A stretch of DNA of 64,000 nt from Corynebacterium mastitidis DSM 44356 (GTDB taxonomy: Bacteria > Actinomycetota > Actinomycetes > Mycobacteriales > Mycobacteriaceae), in assembly GCF_000375365.1 (NCBI RefSeq), contig NZ_AQXB01000005.1, positions 124,001 to 188,000 of the forward strand. Reading direction: 5' to 3'. The stretch's first letter is position 1, and the number at the start of each line of letters is the position of its first letter. Under the pieces are notes generated by a model, which saw nothing but the letters and a program-made list of their open reading frames with translations, searched no databases and was not told the DNA's origin. Made by a program: the position numbers and the translations under genes. This document shows, in pieces, positions 55,248 through 63,031 of this stretch.

Positions 55248-55889
55248 CTAGCGCTGCACGCTCGGCAGCAGCAGGCGGGCGTCCTCGCTGCCCTCGGCGG
55301 CGCTTTCCAGGCTGGCGCGCAACTGCGAGCGTCCCCGGTGGATGCGGGAGCGCACGGTACCCATCTTGACGCCCAGGGTGTCCGCGATCTCCTCGTAGCT
55401 CATTCCCACCACGTCGCAGAGCACCACGGCCACCCGGAAGTCCGGGGCGAGCTGGTCCAGGGCCTCCTGCAGCACGGGGTTGAGGTGGTTGACGTGGTAG
55501 GCCTGCTCCGGGGTCATGTCCGTGCCGGGCACCCGCTCGTAGTCCTCGGGCAGCGCCTCCATGCGGATCTTGTTGCGGTGGCGCACCATGTCCAGGAAGA
55601 GGTTGGTGGTGATGCGGTGCAGCCACCCCCGGAAGGTGCCCGGCTGGTAGTGCTTGAGGGAGCGAAAGACGCGCATGAAGGTCTCCTGCGTGAGGTCCTC
55701 CGCGTCGTGCTGGTCGCCGCTGAGCCGGTAGGCCAGGCGGTAGACGCTGTCCGCGTGCTCGGCCACCAGCTCCCCCCAGGAGGGCATGTCCCCCGTTCCG
55801 GCGTCGAAGGCCGCGGTGCCGGTGAGCGCCTCGTCCTCGTGGGTGCCCGTGCCGGGCGCGGCCAGCTCATCGCCGTCGTGGGTCATCAT
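55248..55889 (-). CDS. sigE: ECF sigma factor SigE
   Basis: 213 aa ECF sigma factor for surface and heat stress. Region 2 contains [17 protein letters not shown] and LFLDMVRHR; region 4 contains [23 protein letters not shown]. The N-terminus ([15 protein letters not shown], then [16 protein letters not shown]) fits the corynebacterial SigE. Two adjacent ATGs (55889 and 55886) are equivalent starts; the open frame continues upstream without similarity. Divergent from the O-methyltransferase. Confidence 0.95.
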   Translation of the reverse strand: MMTHDGDELAAPGTGTHEDEALTGTAAFDAGTGDMPSWGELVAEHADSVYRLAYRLSGDQHDAEDLTQETFMRVFRSLKHYQPGTFRGWLHRITTNLFLDMVRHRNKIRMEALPEDYERVPGTDMTPEQAYHVNHLNPVLQEALDQLAPDFRVAVVLCDVVGMSYEEIADTLGVKMGTVRSRIHRGRSQLRASLESAAEGSEDARLLLPSVQR

Positions 55890-56003
55890 GGGCTCTATCT
55901 TGCCAAGGACGCCTCCCAAAGGCCATTGAGCCCGCGTAGAGATCTCTGTGAACCCGGCGGCCCTCCCGCGCGCGCCCTGCCGCTGGCGGCGCGGTCGCCG
56001 CCC

Positions 56004-56009
56004 TACACT
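56004..56009 (+). promoter_or_regulatory. -10 hexamer TACACT, leaderless geometry
   Basis: TACACT ends 7 nt before the GTG at 56017. The AAGGGG between them is too close to serve as a normal Shine-Dalgarno. Confidence 0.55.
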
Positions 56010-56016
56010 AAGGGGC

Positions 56017-56694
56017 GTGACTGAAACAGCCTTCGATTCCCTCCGAGATTTCATCAATTCCCTCCCCGCCGCCCACGGCGAGGGGCCGGAAGCGAGCATC
56101 GATGAGGCCATCACCACGGCGCGGCGCGACGCCGAGGAGTACGGGCTTGCCGCCCCCGACCATCTCACCGGCATGCTCCTGAGCACGCTCGCGGCCGCCG
56201 CCGGGGGCCCCAAGCCCACGGGCGCCATCGCCCTGACCCCCTCGCTGGCGGTGGTCGGGCTCTACCTGCTGCGCGGCATGCCGAATCAGGGCACGGTGAC
56301 CTGCATCGACCCGGAGGCCGAGCACCAGCGCCAGGCCAGGGAGGCCTTCCGCGCGGCGGGCTTTGGCCCCTCGCGCGGCCGCTTCCTGCCCTCCCGCCCG
56401 GTGGACGTGCTCTCCCGCATGGCCCCGGCCAGCTATCACCTGGTGTACGCGGAGGTGGACCCGGTGGACCTGCGCGCGGTGATCGACGCCGCCTGGCCGC
56501 TGCTGACCCCCGGCGGCACGCTGGTGCTGGCCGACGCCCTGCTGGACGCCACGGTGGCCGACGCCTCCCGCAAGGATCAGTCCACCTCCGCCGCCCGCGC
56601 CGCCCAGGAACACCTGCGCACCTTTGAGGGGCGCGCCGTGGTGTCTCACCTCCCGCTCGGGGCCGGAATGACGCTGGTCACGAGGCTGCCGTAG
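56017..56694 (+). CDS. O-methyltransferase (class I SAM-dependent)
   Basis: 225 aa. The pattern of the caffeoyl-CoA/catechol O-methyltransferase family is present in reduced form: [48 protein letters not shown] and [16 protein letters not shown]. By position next to sigE it matches the C. glutamicum O-methyltransferase beside sigE. GTG start chosen by similarity. Substrate unknown. Confidence 0.85.
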   Translation: MTETAFDSLRDFINSLPAAHGEGPEASIDEAITTARRDAEEYGLAAPDHLTGMLLSTLAAAAGGPKPTGAIALTPSLAVVGLYLLRGMPNQGTVTCIDPEAEHQRQAREAFRAAGFGPSRGRFLPSRPVDVLSRMAPASYHLVYAEVDPVDLRAVIDAAWPLLTPGGTLVLADALLDATVADASRKDQSTSAARAAQEHLRTFEGRAVVSHLPLGAGMTLVTRLP

Positions 56695-56734
56695 GTCCCC
56701 CTCGGGCCCTCATGCAGGAAGCCGCCGACGTGAC

Positions 56735-56740
56735 TATCCT
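56735..56740 (+). promoter_or_regulatory. -10 hexamer TATCCT, leaderless geometry
   Basis: TATCCT ends 8 nt before the ATG at 56749. No Shine-Dalgarno intervenes. Confidence 0.5.
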
Positions 56741-56748
56741 CGGGCGGC

Positions 56749-57489
56749 ATGGGAACGCAACGATCTTTCCCCACCCAGCGGCACACCATCTTCCAAAACT
56801 CCCTCATGACCGCGCTGCTGGATGGCATTTACGACGGCGAGATGACGGTGGGCGAGCTGCTGGGCCACGGGAACTTCGGCATCGGCACCTTCGACGCCCT
56901 GGATGGGGAGATGATCGTTCTCGACGGGGTCTGCTACCAGGTGCGCGGCGACGGCAGCGCCGCCCGGGCGGCCTTGGAGCAGCGCTCCCCGTTCACGGTG
57001 ATGACGAACTTTGTTCCCCACATCGCCGCCACCCCTCCGCCCGGGCTGCGCCGCGAGGAGCTGGCCGGGTTCATCGACGAGCTGCAACCCAGCGAGAACT
57101 ACATGTACGCGGTGCGGATCACCGGCCGGTTCAGCGAGGTGCGCGTGCGCACGGTGACCCGGCAGTCCAAGCCCTACCGCCCCATGGTGGAGGCCACCGG
57201 GGACGACGCCGAGCTGTGCTTCCGCGACGTGGAGGGCACCGTCGCGGGCTTTCGCACCCCGGTCTATGAGAAGGGCATCGGGGTGCCCGGCTGCCACGCG
57301 CACTTCATCGACTCCGCGCGCACCAAGGGCGGGCACGTCCTGGACTTCACCCTGGGCTCCGGCGCGGTGGAGCTGTGCCCCGGCACGGACCTCTCCCTGC
57401 GGCTGCCCCTGACCAGCGACTTCTCCCGGGCGGCGCTGGCCCCCGAGGACCTCGACCACCAAATCCACACCACCGAGATTAAAAAGTAA
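56749..57489 (+). CDS. budA: Alpha-acetolactate decarboxylase
   Basis: 246 aa zinc enzyme that converts alpha-acetolactate to acetoin. The metal ligands are in VPGCHAHFID and KGGHVLDF; the N-terminal FQNSLMTALLDGIYDGEMTVGELLGHGNFGIGTF is highly typical. No acetolactate synthase or butanediol dehydrogenase lies nearby, so it may drain acetolactate from branched-chain amino-acid synthesis. The GH32-like gene follows 18 nt downstream with its own AGAAAGG ribosome binding site. Confidence 0.95.
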   Translation: MGTQRSFPTQRHTIFQNSLMTALLDGIYDGEMTVGELLGHGNFGIGTFDALDGEMIVLDGVCYQVRGDGSAARAALEQRSPFTVMTNFVPHIAATPPPGLRREELAGFIDELQPSENYMYAVRITGRFSEVRVRTVTRQSKPYRPMVEATGDDAELCFRDVEGTVAGFRTPVYEKGIGVPGCHAHFIDSARTKGGHVLDFTLGSGAVELCPGTDLSLRLPLTSDFSRAALAPEDLDHQIHTTEIKK

Positions 57490-57507
57490 CCCCAGAAAGG
57501 CGCCCCC

Positions 57508-59004
57508 ATGAGCATCGATCAGTACCGCCCCGAGCTTCACCTCACCGCCGAGGTGGGCGTGCTCGACGCCCCCGCCGCCGTGCTCCTCGACGGCGATACC
57601 TGGCACGTCTTTCACCAGTACCGCCCGCACCCGCAGGCCCCGGCCCGGTGGGGGCACCAGTTCTCGGAGGACACCCCCTACGAGTGGGAGGAGTGCGACG
57701 ACGTCCTGGCCCCCGGCGAGGAGGAGGCCAAGGTGCGCGCGGGCTCCGTGGCCGCGATCGACGGCGGGCTGAGCCTGTACTTCACCTCCGTGGCCCAGCA
57801 GCAGGACACCCACCAGACCACGGAGATCCACCTGGCCCGCATCGAGAACCTCCCGGCCACCACCGCCGACCTCTCCGAGGACCCCCTGGCCCTGGACCCC
57901 CAGGTGCGCCGCCTCGGGAGCGTGGTGGGCGACGACCTGGGGGCGAGCGCCGGGATCACCAACTTCCGCTCCCCCTGCGTGGTGCCGGACTGGGTCACCC
58001 ACGAGGACCGGGACGAGGGCCACGCGGGCTGGCTCATGCTGGCGGTCACCGGCACCATGGAGCGGCCCGACCTGGCCATGCTGCACTCCTCCAACGGGGT
58101 GGACTGGACGCTGCAGGGCCCCCTGCGCTTCGAGGGCGCCACCGGCATCGACCCCGAGGCCCGCATCGTCTCCCCCCGCATCCTGCGCCTGCGCGACGAG
58201 GTGGACGGCAAGATCCACGACGTTTTGCTGGTGACCCTGGAAAGCGAGGGCATCGACGTCTCCGGCTACCTGGTGGGCCGCCTGCACCAGGCGGTGTTCA
58301 CCGTGGGCCGCCCCTTCCGCCGCATGGACTACGGGCACGACTTCACCCGGCCGCGCAACACCACCTTCACCCCCGGCACCATCGAGGAGGACGAGCGCTT
58401 TGACCGCGCCGCCGTGGTGGGGCTGCTCAACGGCGTGGGCCGCCTGGACGATCCCACCGCGCACCGCAGCCTGGCGGCGGAGGGCTGGGCCAACGCCATG
58501 TCCATCCCGCGCGTGACCACGCTGCAGGGCGGGGTGCTGTTCCAGACCCCCGCCGCGGGGCTCGTGGAGCAGATCACGCACACGCGCAGCGCGCAGTCCT
58601 GGACCGGGCTGTGCGAGGTGCCCGATGGCTCGGAGGTCATGGTCGAGCTGATCGACGCCGCCGGCGCCACCGCCGCCCGGGTGGCCCACCGGGGCGGCGT
58701 GCTCGAGCTGGACCGCTCGATGAACCCCCACCACGCCGGGGACGCCCCCGCCACCGCCGAGCTGGCGGAGGGGGACTCCGATTCCCTGACCATCATCGCG
58801 GACGGCTCCACCGTGGAGGTCTTTGCCGACGGCGGGGCCGTGTCCATGGCGAGCCGCGTGTACATCGAGGGCGGGTGCGCGGAGATCCGCGTGACCGAGC
58901 GCGGCGAGGCGAGCGTGGAGCGCAGCTTTGCGCGCTCCGCCGGGTCCCTGGATTCCTCCCGGCTGCCGGACTGGGCGGAGGAGGAGCTCGACGCCGAGTT
59001 TTAA
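57508..59004 (+). CDS. GH32-family (sucrose-6-phosphate hydrolase-like) protein with degenerate active site
   Basis: 498 aa with GH32 architecture: five-bladed propeller (about 1-330) plus a C-terminal beta-sandwich (LTIIADGSTVEVFADGG near 430). The WMNDPNG box is VGVLDAPAA: Asp20 stays at the nucleophile position but Asn and the PNG loop are changed. The RDP box is NFRSP (Ser155 replaces the Asp). The EC box is RIVSPRILRL (Val221 replaces the acid/base Glu). Two of three catalytic carboxylates are lost, so hydrolysis is unlikely; sugar binding or another role is possible. In an operon with acetolactate decarboxylase. Confidence 0.85.
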   Translation: MSIDQYRPELHLTAEVGVLDAPAAVLLDGDTWHVFHQYRPHPQAPARWGHQFSEDTPYEWEECDDVLAPGEEEAKVRAGSVAAIDGGLSLYFTSVAQQQDTHQTTEIHLARIENLPATTADLSEDPLALDPQVRRLGSVVGDDLGASAGITNFRSPCVVPDWVTHEDRDEGHAGWLMLAVTGTMERPDLAMLHSSNGVDWTLQGPLRFEGATGIDPEARIVSPRILRLRDEVDGKIHDVLLVTLESEGIDVSGYLVGRLHQAVFTVGRPFRRMDYGHDFTRPRNTTFTPGTIEEDERFDRAAVVGLLNGVGRLDDPTAHRSLAAEGWANAMSIPRVTTLQGGVLFQTPAAGLVEQITHTRSAQSWTGLCEVPDGSEVMVELIDAAGATAARVAHRGGVLELDRSMNPHHAGDAPATAELAEGDSDSLTIIADGSTVEVFADGGAVSMASRVYIEGGCAEIRVTERGEASVERSFARSAGSLDSSRLPDWAEEELDAEF

Positions 59005-59059
59005 GGGCCCTTGGGCCCGGGAATACCTGGTCCGGGCGCGGCGGCCAGCGGGGGGGCGA

Positions 59060-59926
59060 CTAGGCGCGGCCCAGGCGGGTGATGGTGGCGCGCGCCGTGA
59101 CCGTCATGGTGGGGGGCAGCGCCTCGATCCGGCGCCGCAGCTCGGCGGGCTCGATGTGGCGGGCGGACGGGCTCATGCCGATCTGCGCGCCGATGGAGGC
59201 CTGGTCCAGGGTCATGGGGAACTCGATCGTGCGGGGCTCCTGCGTCACGGCGAGGTGACCGGCGGCCTGCTCGATCAGGCGATCCACCTTGCCCTTTTCC
59301 ACGTCGATGATCCCCAGCGGCTCGCGCAGCTCGGAGAGGTGCCCCGCGTCCGCGGTGAGCACCACGACCTCGCCGCCGGGGGTGAGCACGCGGGCGAACT
59401 CCTCGGCGTTGCGCGGCGCGAAGATCACGGTGAGCACGTCCACGGAGGAGTCGCGCAGCGGCAGGCGCGACCAGGCGTCCGCCACCACCGCGCCCACGCG
59501 CGGGTGGCACTTGGCCAGGTGGCGGGCGGCGGGCACGGAGACGTCCAGGCCCACGCCCCGCGCGCCCACCACGGTGTCCAGCGTGTGCGCGAGGTAGTAG
59601 CCGGTTCCCGCGCCCACCTCGCAGATCACCGGGTGGGCGTCGTCGGGCACGCCCGCGTCCTCCAGGGCGTCGTCCACCGCGTGGGTGACCGCCTCCACAA
59701 AGGGTGCAAAGTGTCCCCGGCTTAGGAAGGTCTCGCGGTTGCGGATCATCTCCACGTCGTCCCCGGAGTGCCGCAGCCCGGCGCCCCCGGCGAGCGTGAC
59801 GTAGCCCTGGCGGGCAATGTCATAGCTGTGGCCGGATTCGGAGACGAGGCGGCGGTAATCGTCCTCGCCCCGCAGCGGGGTGCCGTCGATCGGGTCGGCC
59901 AAAACGTCGATGACATCGTGAAGCAT
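59060..59926 (-). CDS. rlmA: RlmA-type putative rRNA guanine-N1 methyltransferase
   Basis: 288 aa. N-terminal region ending SESGHSYDIARQGYVTL is the RlmA signature, followed by the SAM-binding EVGAGTGYYL (about residue 102) and FAPRNAEEFARVL. RlmA proteins have a four-Cys zinc ribbon at the N-terminus; here that region (DVLADPIDGTPLRGEDDYRR) has no cysteine. The catalytic fold looks intact. A TATTCT hexamer (59977-59972) is the likely -10. Confidence 0.85.
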   Translation of the reverse strand: MLHDVIDVLADPIDGTPLRGEDDYRRLVSESGHSYDIARQGYVTLAGGAGLRHSGDDVEMIRNRETFLSRGHFAPFVEAVTHAVDDALEDAGVPDDAHPVICEVGAGTGYYLAHTLDTVVGARGVGLDVSVPAARHLAKCHPRVGAVVADAWSRLPLRDSSVDVLTVIFAPRNAEEFARVLTPGGEVVVLTADAGHLSELREPLGIIDVEKGKVDRLIEQAAGHLAVTQEPRTIEFPMTLDQASIGAQIGMSPSARHIEPAELRRRIEALPPTMTVTARATITRLGRA

Positions 59927-59987
59927 AGGGGGCGGCTACTCCTGTCGGTGCGCGTGGGTGATTCCTCCCACAGAATATCGGGTGGGC

Positions 59988-60164
59988 CTAGTGGCCCGCA
60001 TCAGCGGCCTGGCTCAGCAGCTCGCTAAGCTCCGCGGCCTCCTCGTGAGACATCTCCACCACGAGCCTCCCGCCCCCGTCGGAGGGAATGCGCATGACGA
60101 TCTTGCGGTTTTCCACCACGGCTTCCATCGGTCCGCCGCCGGTGCGGGGCTTCATCGCTGCCAT
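59988..60164 (-). CDS. DUF3117 small protein
   Basis: 58 aa: MAAMKPRTGGGPMEAVVENR, then KIVMRIPSDGGGRLVVEMS and an amphipathic helix EEAAELSELLSQAAD. This matches the DUF3117 family, short proteins conserved across Actinobacteria and of unknown function. AAGGAG lies 10 nt before the ATG. From memory, the same neighbour order (DUF3117 next to a DivIVA-domain protein and gpgS) occurs in other corynebacteria and mycobacteria. Confidence 0.92.
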   Translation of the reverse strand: MAAMKPRTGGGPMEAVVENRKIVMRIPSDGGGRLVVEMSHEEAAELSELLSQAADAGH

Positions 60165-60209
60165 TTGAACAAGGCTCCTTGGGTGTTTCTACAGGTACGT
60201 GAACCCAGC

Positions 60210-60509
60210 CTAGTCACTTTGGGCGGCGCGTCGCTGGGCCGCCTGCGCCTCCAGCTCCTCCACGCGCCGCCACAGCTCCTCGATCACGGCGTCCACCTGA
60301 TCCGGGCGGTAGCCCCGAATCACCAGGTCAAAGCGCACGTCGTCGAGGTCGCCCCGGGCCAGCGCCTCCCGGTTCTTCTCCCGCACGCGCGGGCTCTCCT
60401 CCATCGGGGCCTCCACCTCGCCGCGCCCGAAGATCCGGCCCCAGGCCCAGGTGCCCACCACGGTCAGGGCGCACAGCACCACGACCAAGAGCACCCACAT
60501 CAAAACCAT
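60210..60509 (-). CDS. DivIVA-domain membrane protein
   Basis: 99 aa. One N-terminal membrane helix (VLMWVLLVVVLCALTVVGTWAW) then a DivIVA-like motif DLDDVRFDLVIRGYRPDQVD, with a short coiled coil to the end. Likely localised at the membrane with cell-pole or division proteins. ATG at 60509 has AGGGAG 5 nt upstream; a GTG directly before it is the alternative. It follows gpgS by 18 nt. Confidence 0.88.
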   Translation of the reverse strand: MVLMWVLLVVVLCALTVVGTWAWGRIFGRGEVEAPMEESPRVREKNREALARGDLDDVRFDLVIRGYRPDQVDAVIEELWRRVEELEAQAAQRRAAQSD

Positions 60510-60527
60510 CACTGCTCCCTGTACTCC

Positions 60528-61286
60528 TTACTCGGACTTCCACCGGCCGGACAGCGGGGGACGCTGTGGCACCGAGGCCCCGCCCACCCCGGCGCGATCC
60601 AGGATCGTCGCCGCCACGACGTCGGCCATCGGCCCCAGCTCCTCCAGGGGGCGGTTGCGGTGCCGCCGCGCGCCGAGGTCCACCTGGGCGATGGCCCCCG
60701 CGCCGTGGCACAGGGCGACGTCGATCAGCAGGCCCGCCTCCACTCCGTATCCCGCCACAAAGGGCAATTCTACGGCCACGCCGCGCCGGATCGCGTATTC
60801 CCCGCCCAGGGGCTGGCGCACGTGAGCGAGCTGCGGGAACAGCGCCCGCAGCAGCGGCTTGGCGGTCAGCTCCGTCACGCGACCCCCGGCCCCGCGCCGC
60901 CCGTCCAACAGCCGCGCGTAGTCCGCCTTGACCAGGGCCACGGCGGGATCGCCAAAGGGCTCGCTCAGGGCGCGCACCATGCCCGAGGCGGGGGCGGTGA
61001 GGTCGGCGTCGAGGAACACCACCACCTCCCCGGTGGTGGCCGCCACGCCGCGCCACAGGGACTCCCCCTTGCCCGGCACCGGCTCTACCCCGGGGAGGGC
61101 CTCGCGCCAGTTGAGCACCCGGGCCCCGGCCTCGCGGGCGCGGGCGGCGGTGGCGTCGCGCGAGTCCGCGTCGATCACCACCACCTCGGCGGGCTCGTCG
61201 CTCAGCGCCGCCCGCACCACCCGGGCCACCGTGGCCTCCTCGTTCAGAGCGGGGATGACCACGCTGACCGAGCACCGTGCCGTCAT
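60528..61286 (-). CDS. gpgS: Glucosyl-3-phosphoglycerate synthase
   Basis: 252 aa GT81 glycosyltransferase that makes glucosyl-3-phosphoglycerate, first step of the 6-O-methylglucose lipopolysaccharide/glucosylglycerate route in actinobacteria. Motifs: VSVVIPALNEEATVA, VVVIDADSRDATA, PGKGESLWRG, VVFLDADL (metal-binding DAD) and HRNRPLEELGPMA. ATG overlaps the folP-type stop as ATGA. Sequence and synteny agree with GpgS of C. glutamicum and mycobacteria. Confidence 0.92.
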   Translation of the reverse strand: MTARCSVSVVIPALNEEATVARVVRAALSDEPAEVVVIDADSRDATAARAREAGARVLNWREALPGVEPVPGKGESLWRGVAATTGEVVVFLDADLTAPASGMVRALSEPFGDPAVALVKADYARLLDGRRGAGGRVTELTAKPLLRALFPQLAHVRQPLGGEYAIRRGVAVELPFVAGYGVEAGLLIDVALCHGAGAIAQVDLGARRHRNRPLEELGPMADVVAATILDRAGVGGASVPQRPPLSGRWKSE

Positions 61287-62137
61287 ACCAGGCCCCGGAT
61301 CGTGGCCAGCGGGGCCATCGTGCCCTGGATGGCGGCGGTCATGCGCACCACGTCCGCGGTCTGCGCCACCTCGTGTACCCGAAAGGCCGCCACGCCGCGC
61401 GCCGCCGCCCAGGCGGTGGCCGCCAGCGTGCCCGCCACGCGCTCGCGCAGGGGGCGATCCAGGGTCTCCCCCACGAAGTCCTTGTTGGACAGCGCCATGA
61501 GCACCGGCCACCCGGTGGACACCAGCTCGTCCACCCGGCGCAGCAGCTCCAGGCCGTGAAAGGAGTTCTTGCCGAAGTCGTGCGTGGGGTCGATAAAGAT
61601 CTTCTCCCCCGGCACCCCGCAGGCCACCGCGCGCTCGGCCAGGGCCGTGGTCTCCGCGATGACGTCGGCCACCACGTCGTCGTAGTGCACCCGGTGCGGG
61701 CGGGTGCGCGGGGTCGCCCCGCCGGTGTGCGAGCACACGTACCCGACCCGGTGCGCCCCGGCCACCTCCACCAGCTCCGGGTCCGCCCCCGCCCAGGTGT
61801 CGTTAACCAGGCCCGCCCCCGCGGCGATCGCCTCCTGGGCCACCTCCGCGCGCCAGGTGTCCACGGAGATAAGCGCCTCGGGGTGGTCGCGGTGAAGCTG
61901 GGCGATCACGGGGACCACGCGCTCGATCTCCTCCCGCGCGTCCACCGTGGGCCCGGGGCCCGCCTTTACACCGCCGACGTCGATGATCGACGCCCCCTGG
62001 GCCAGCATCTCCTCGGCCCGGCTCAGGGCCTCCTCGTGGCGATACGTGGCGCCCCGGTCGTAAAAGGAGTCCGGGGTGCAGTTGACGATCGCCATGATCC
62101 GGGGCAGCCCTGCGCCGCCGCCCTGCGCAGCGCTCAT
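61283..62137 (-). CDS. folP: Dihydropteroate synthase homologue (FolP2 type)
   Basis: 284 aa TIM barrel. MAIVNCTPDSFYDRGATY, ASIIDVGGVKAGPG, LISVDTWRAEVA, LVNDTWAG, DPTHDFGKNSFHGLE and FRVHEVAQTADVV are the pterin/pABA-synthase motifs. Usual DHPS reads DIGGEST where this protein reads DVGGVKAGPG, which fits the second, FolP2-type paralogue of actinobacteria, whose DHPS activity is doubtful. ATG overlaps the LOG gene stop (ATGA) and the 3' end overlaps gpgS. Confidence 0.9.
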   Translation of the reverse strand: MSAAQGGGAGLPRIMAIVNCTPDSFYDRGATYRHEEALSRAEEMLAQGASIIDVGGVKAGPGPTVDAREEIERVVPVIAQLHRDHPEALISVDTWRAEVAQEAIAAGAGLVNDTWAGADPELVEVAGAHRVGYVCSHTGGATPRTRPHRVHYDDVVADVIAETTALAERAVACGVPGEKIFIDPTHDFGKNSFHGLELLRRVDELVSTGWPVLMALSNKDFVGETLDRPLRERVAGTLAATAWAAARGVAAFRVHEVAQTADVVRMTAAIQGTMAPLATIRGLV

Positions 62138-62958
62138 TCCCCGGCGCCCCCGTCCGCAGTGCGCTCCCGCTGCGGGCCGCGCGGGCGCGACGCCGCCTTG
62201 ATGTGCGCCACGGCCTCCGCCACGGAGTCGGTGACCAGGAACAGCTCCGCGTCCTGCGGGGACATCATCTTCTCCGCCACCAGGCGCTCCCGCAGCCAGC
62301 GGATCAGCCCGCCCCAGTACTCGGTGCCCAGCAGCACGATGGGGTAATCGCTCATCTTCCCCGTCTGGACCATGCAGAGCACCTCGAACAGCTCGTCGAG
62401 CGTGCCCATGCCCCCGGGCAGGCAGACGAAGCCCTGGGAGTACTTGAGGAACATCACCTTGCGCACGAAGAAATAGCGGAAGTTCAGGCCCACGTCCACC
62501 CACTCGTTGAGGCGCTGCTCGTGCGGCAGCTCGATGCCCAGGCCCACGGAGAGCCCGCCCGCCTCCCGCGCGCCCCTGTTCGGGGCCTCCATGAGGCCGG
62601 GGCCGCCCCCGGTGACCACCGCGTAGTTCGCCTCCGCCAGGGCGCGCCCCAGCTCCATGCCCAGCGCGTAGTAGGGGTGCTCGGGGGCCACGCGTGCGGA
62701 CCCAAAGACGCTCACGGCGGGCGGGAGGTCCGCCAGCGCGTCGAAGCCGGACACGAACTCGGACTGGATGCGCAGGATGCGCCAGGGGTCCGCGTGCATC
62801 CAGTCGTGATCGGCGCGCAGCTCCAGCAGCCGCTGATCGTAGGTGGATTCCTGGTCCCCCGGCGACCTCAGCAGCAGCGGCCCCCGGAGGGTCCTGTGCT
62901 GCCGCTCGCCGTTGTTCGCCGGGGAGCCCGTTTTCTGTTCTGCTTTCTGTTCCGCCAT
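62134..62958 (-). CDS. LOG family protein (cytokinin riboside phosphoribohydrolase-like)
   Basis: 274 aa Rossmann protein. VSVFGSARV, VVTGGGPGLMEAPNRGAREAGG and the hallmark LPGGMGTLDELFE are present. The LOG family removes ribose phosphate from nucleoside monophosphates and is often misnamed lysine decarboxylase. An extra N-terminal segment (to about 60) is charged. Start at 62958 (MAEQKAEQKTGSPAN). In operon with folP-type and gpgS genes. Confidence 0.92.
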   Translation of the reverse strand: MAEQKAEQKTGSPANNGERQHRTLRGPLLLRSPGDQESTYDQRLLELRADHDWMHADPWRILRIQSEFVSGFDALADLPPAVSVFGSARVAPEHPYYALGMELGRALAEANYAVVTGGGPGLMEAPNRGAREAGGLSVGLGIELPHEQRLNEWVDVGLNFRYFFVRKVMFLKYSQGFVCLPGGMGTLDELFEVLCMVQTGKMSDYPIVLLGTEYWGGLIRWLRERLVAEKMMSPQDAELFLVTDSVAEAVAHIKAASRPRGPQRERTADGGAGE

Positions 62959-63031
62959 GATCTCCGAACCTAGCCGATGGTGGGTGTCCGCGCCGCGCGT
63001 GCCGCCGGGCCGCGCTCCTCGGCCCCGGGCG

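Noticed and set aside
55887..56228. N-terminal extension of SigE
   Set aside because: Reads across the divergent promoter and the start of the O-methyltransferase gene; no similarity to ECF sigma factors there.
59003..59030. Terminator made of GGGCCC-TT-GGGCCC after the GH32-like gene
   Set aside because: The loop is only 2 nt and no T tract follows; not convincing.
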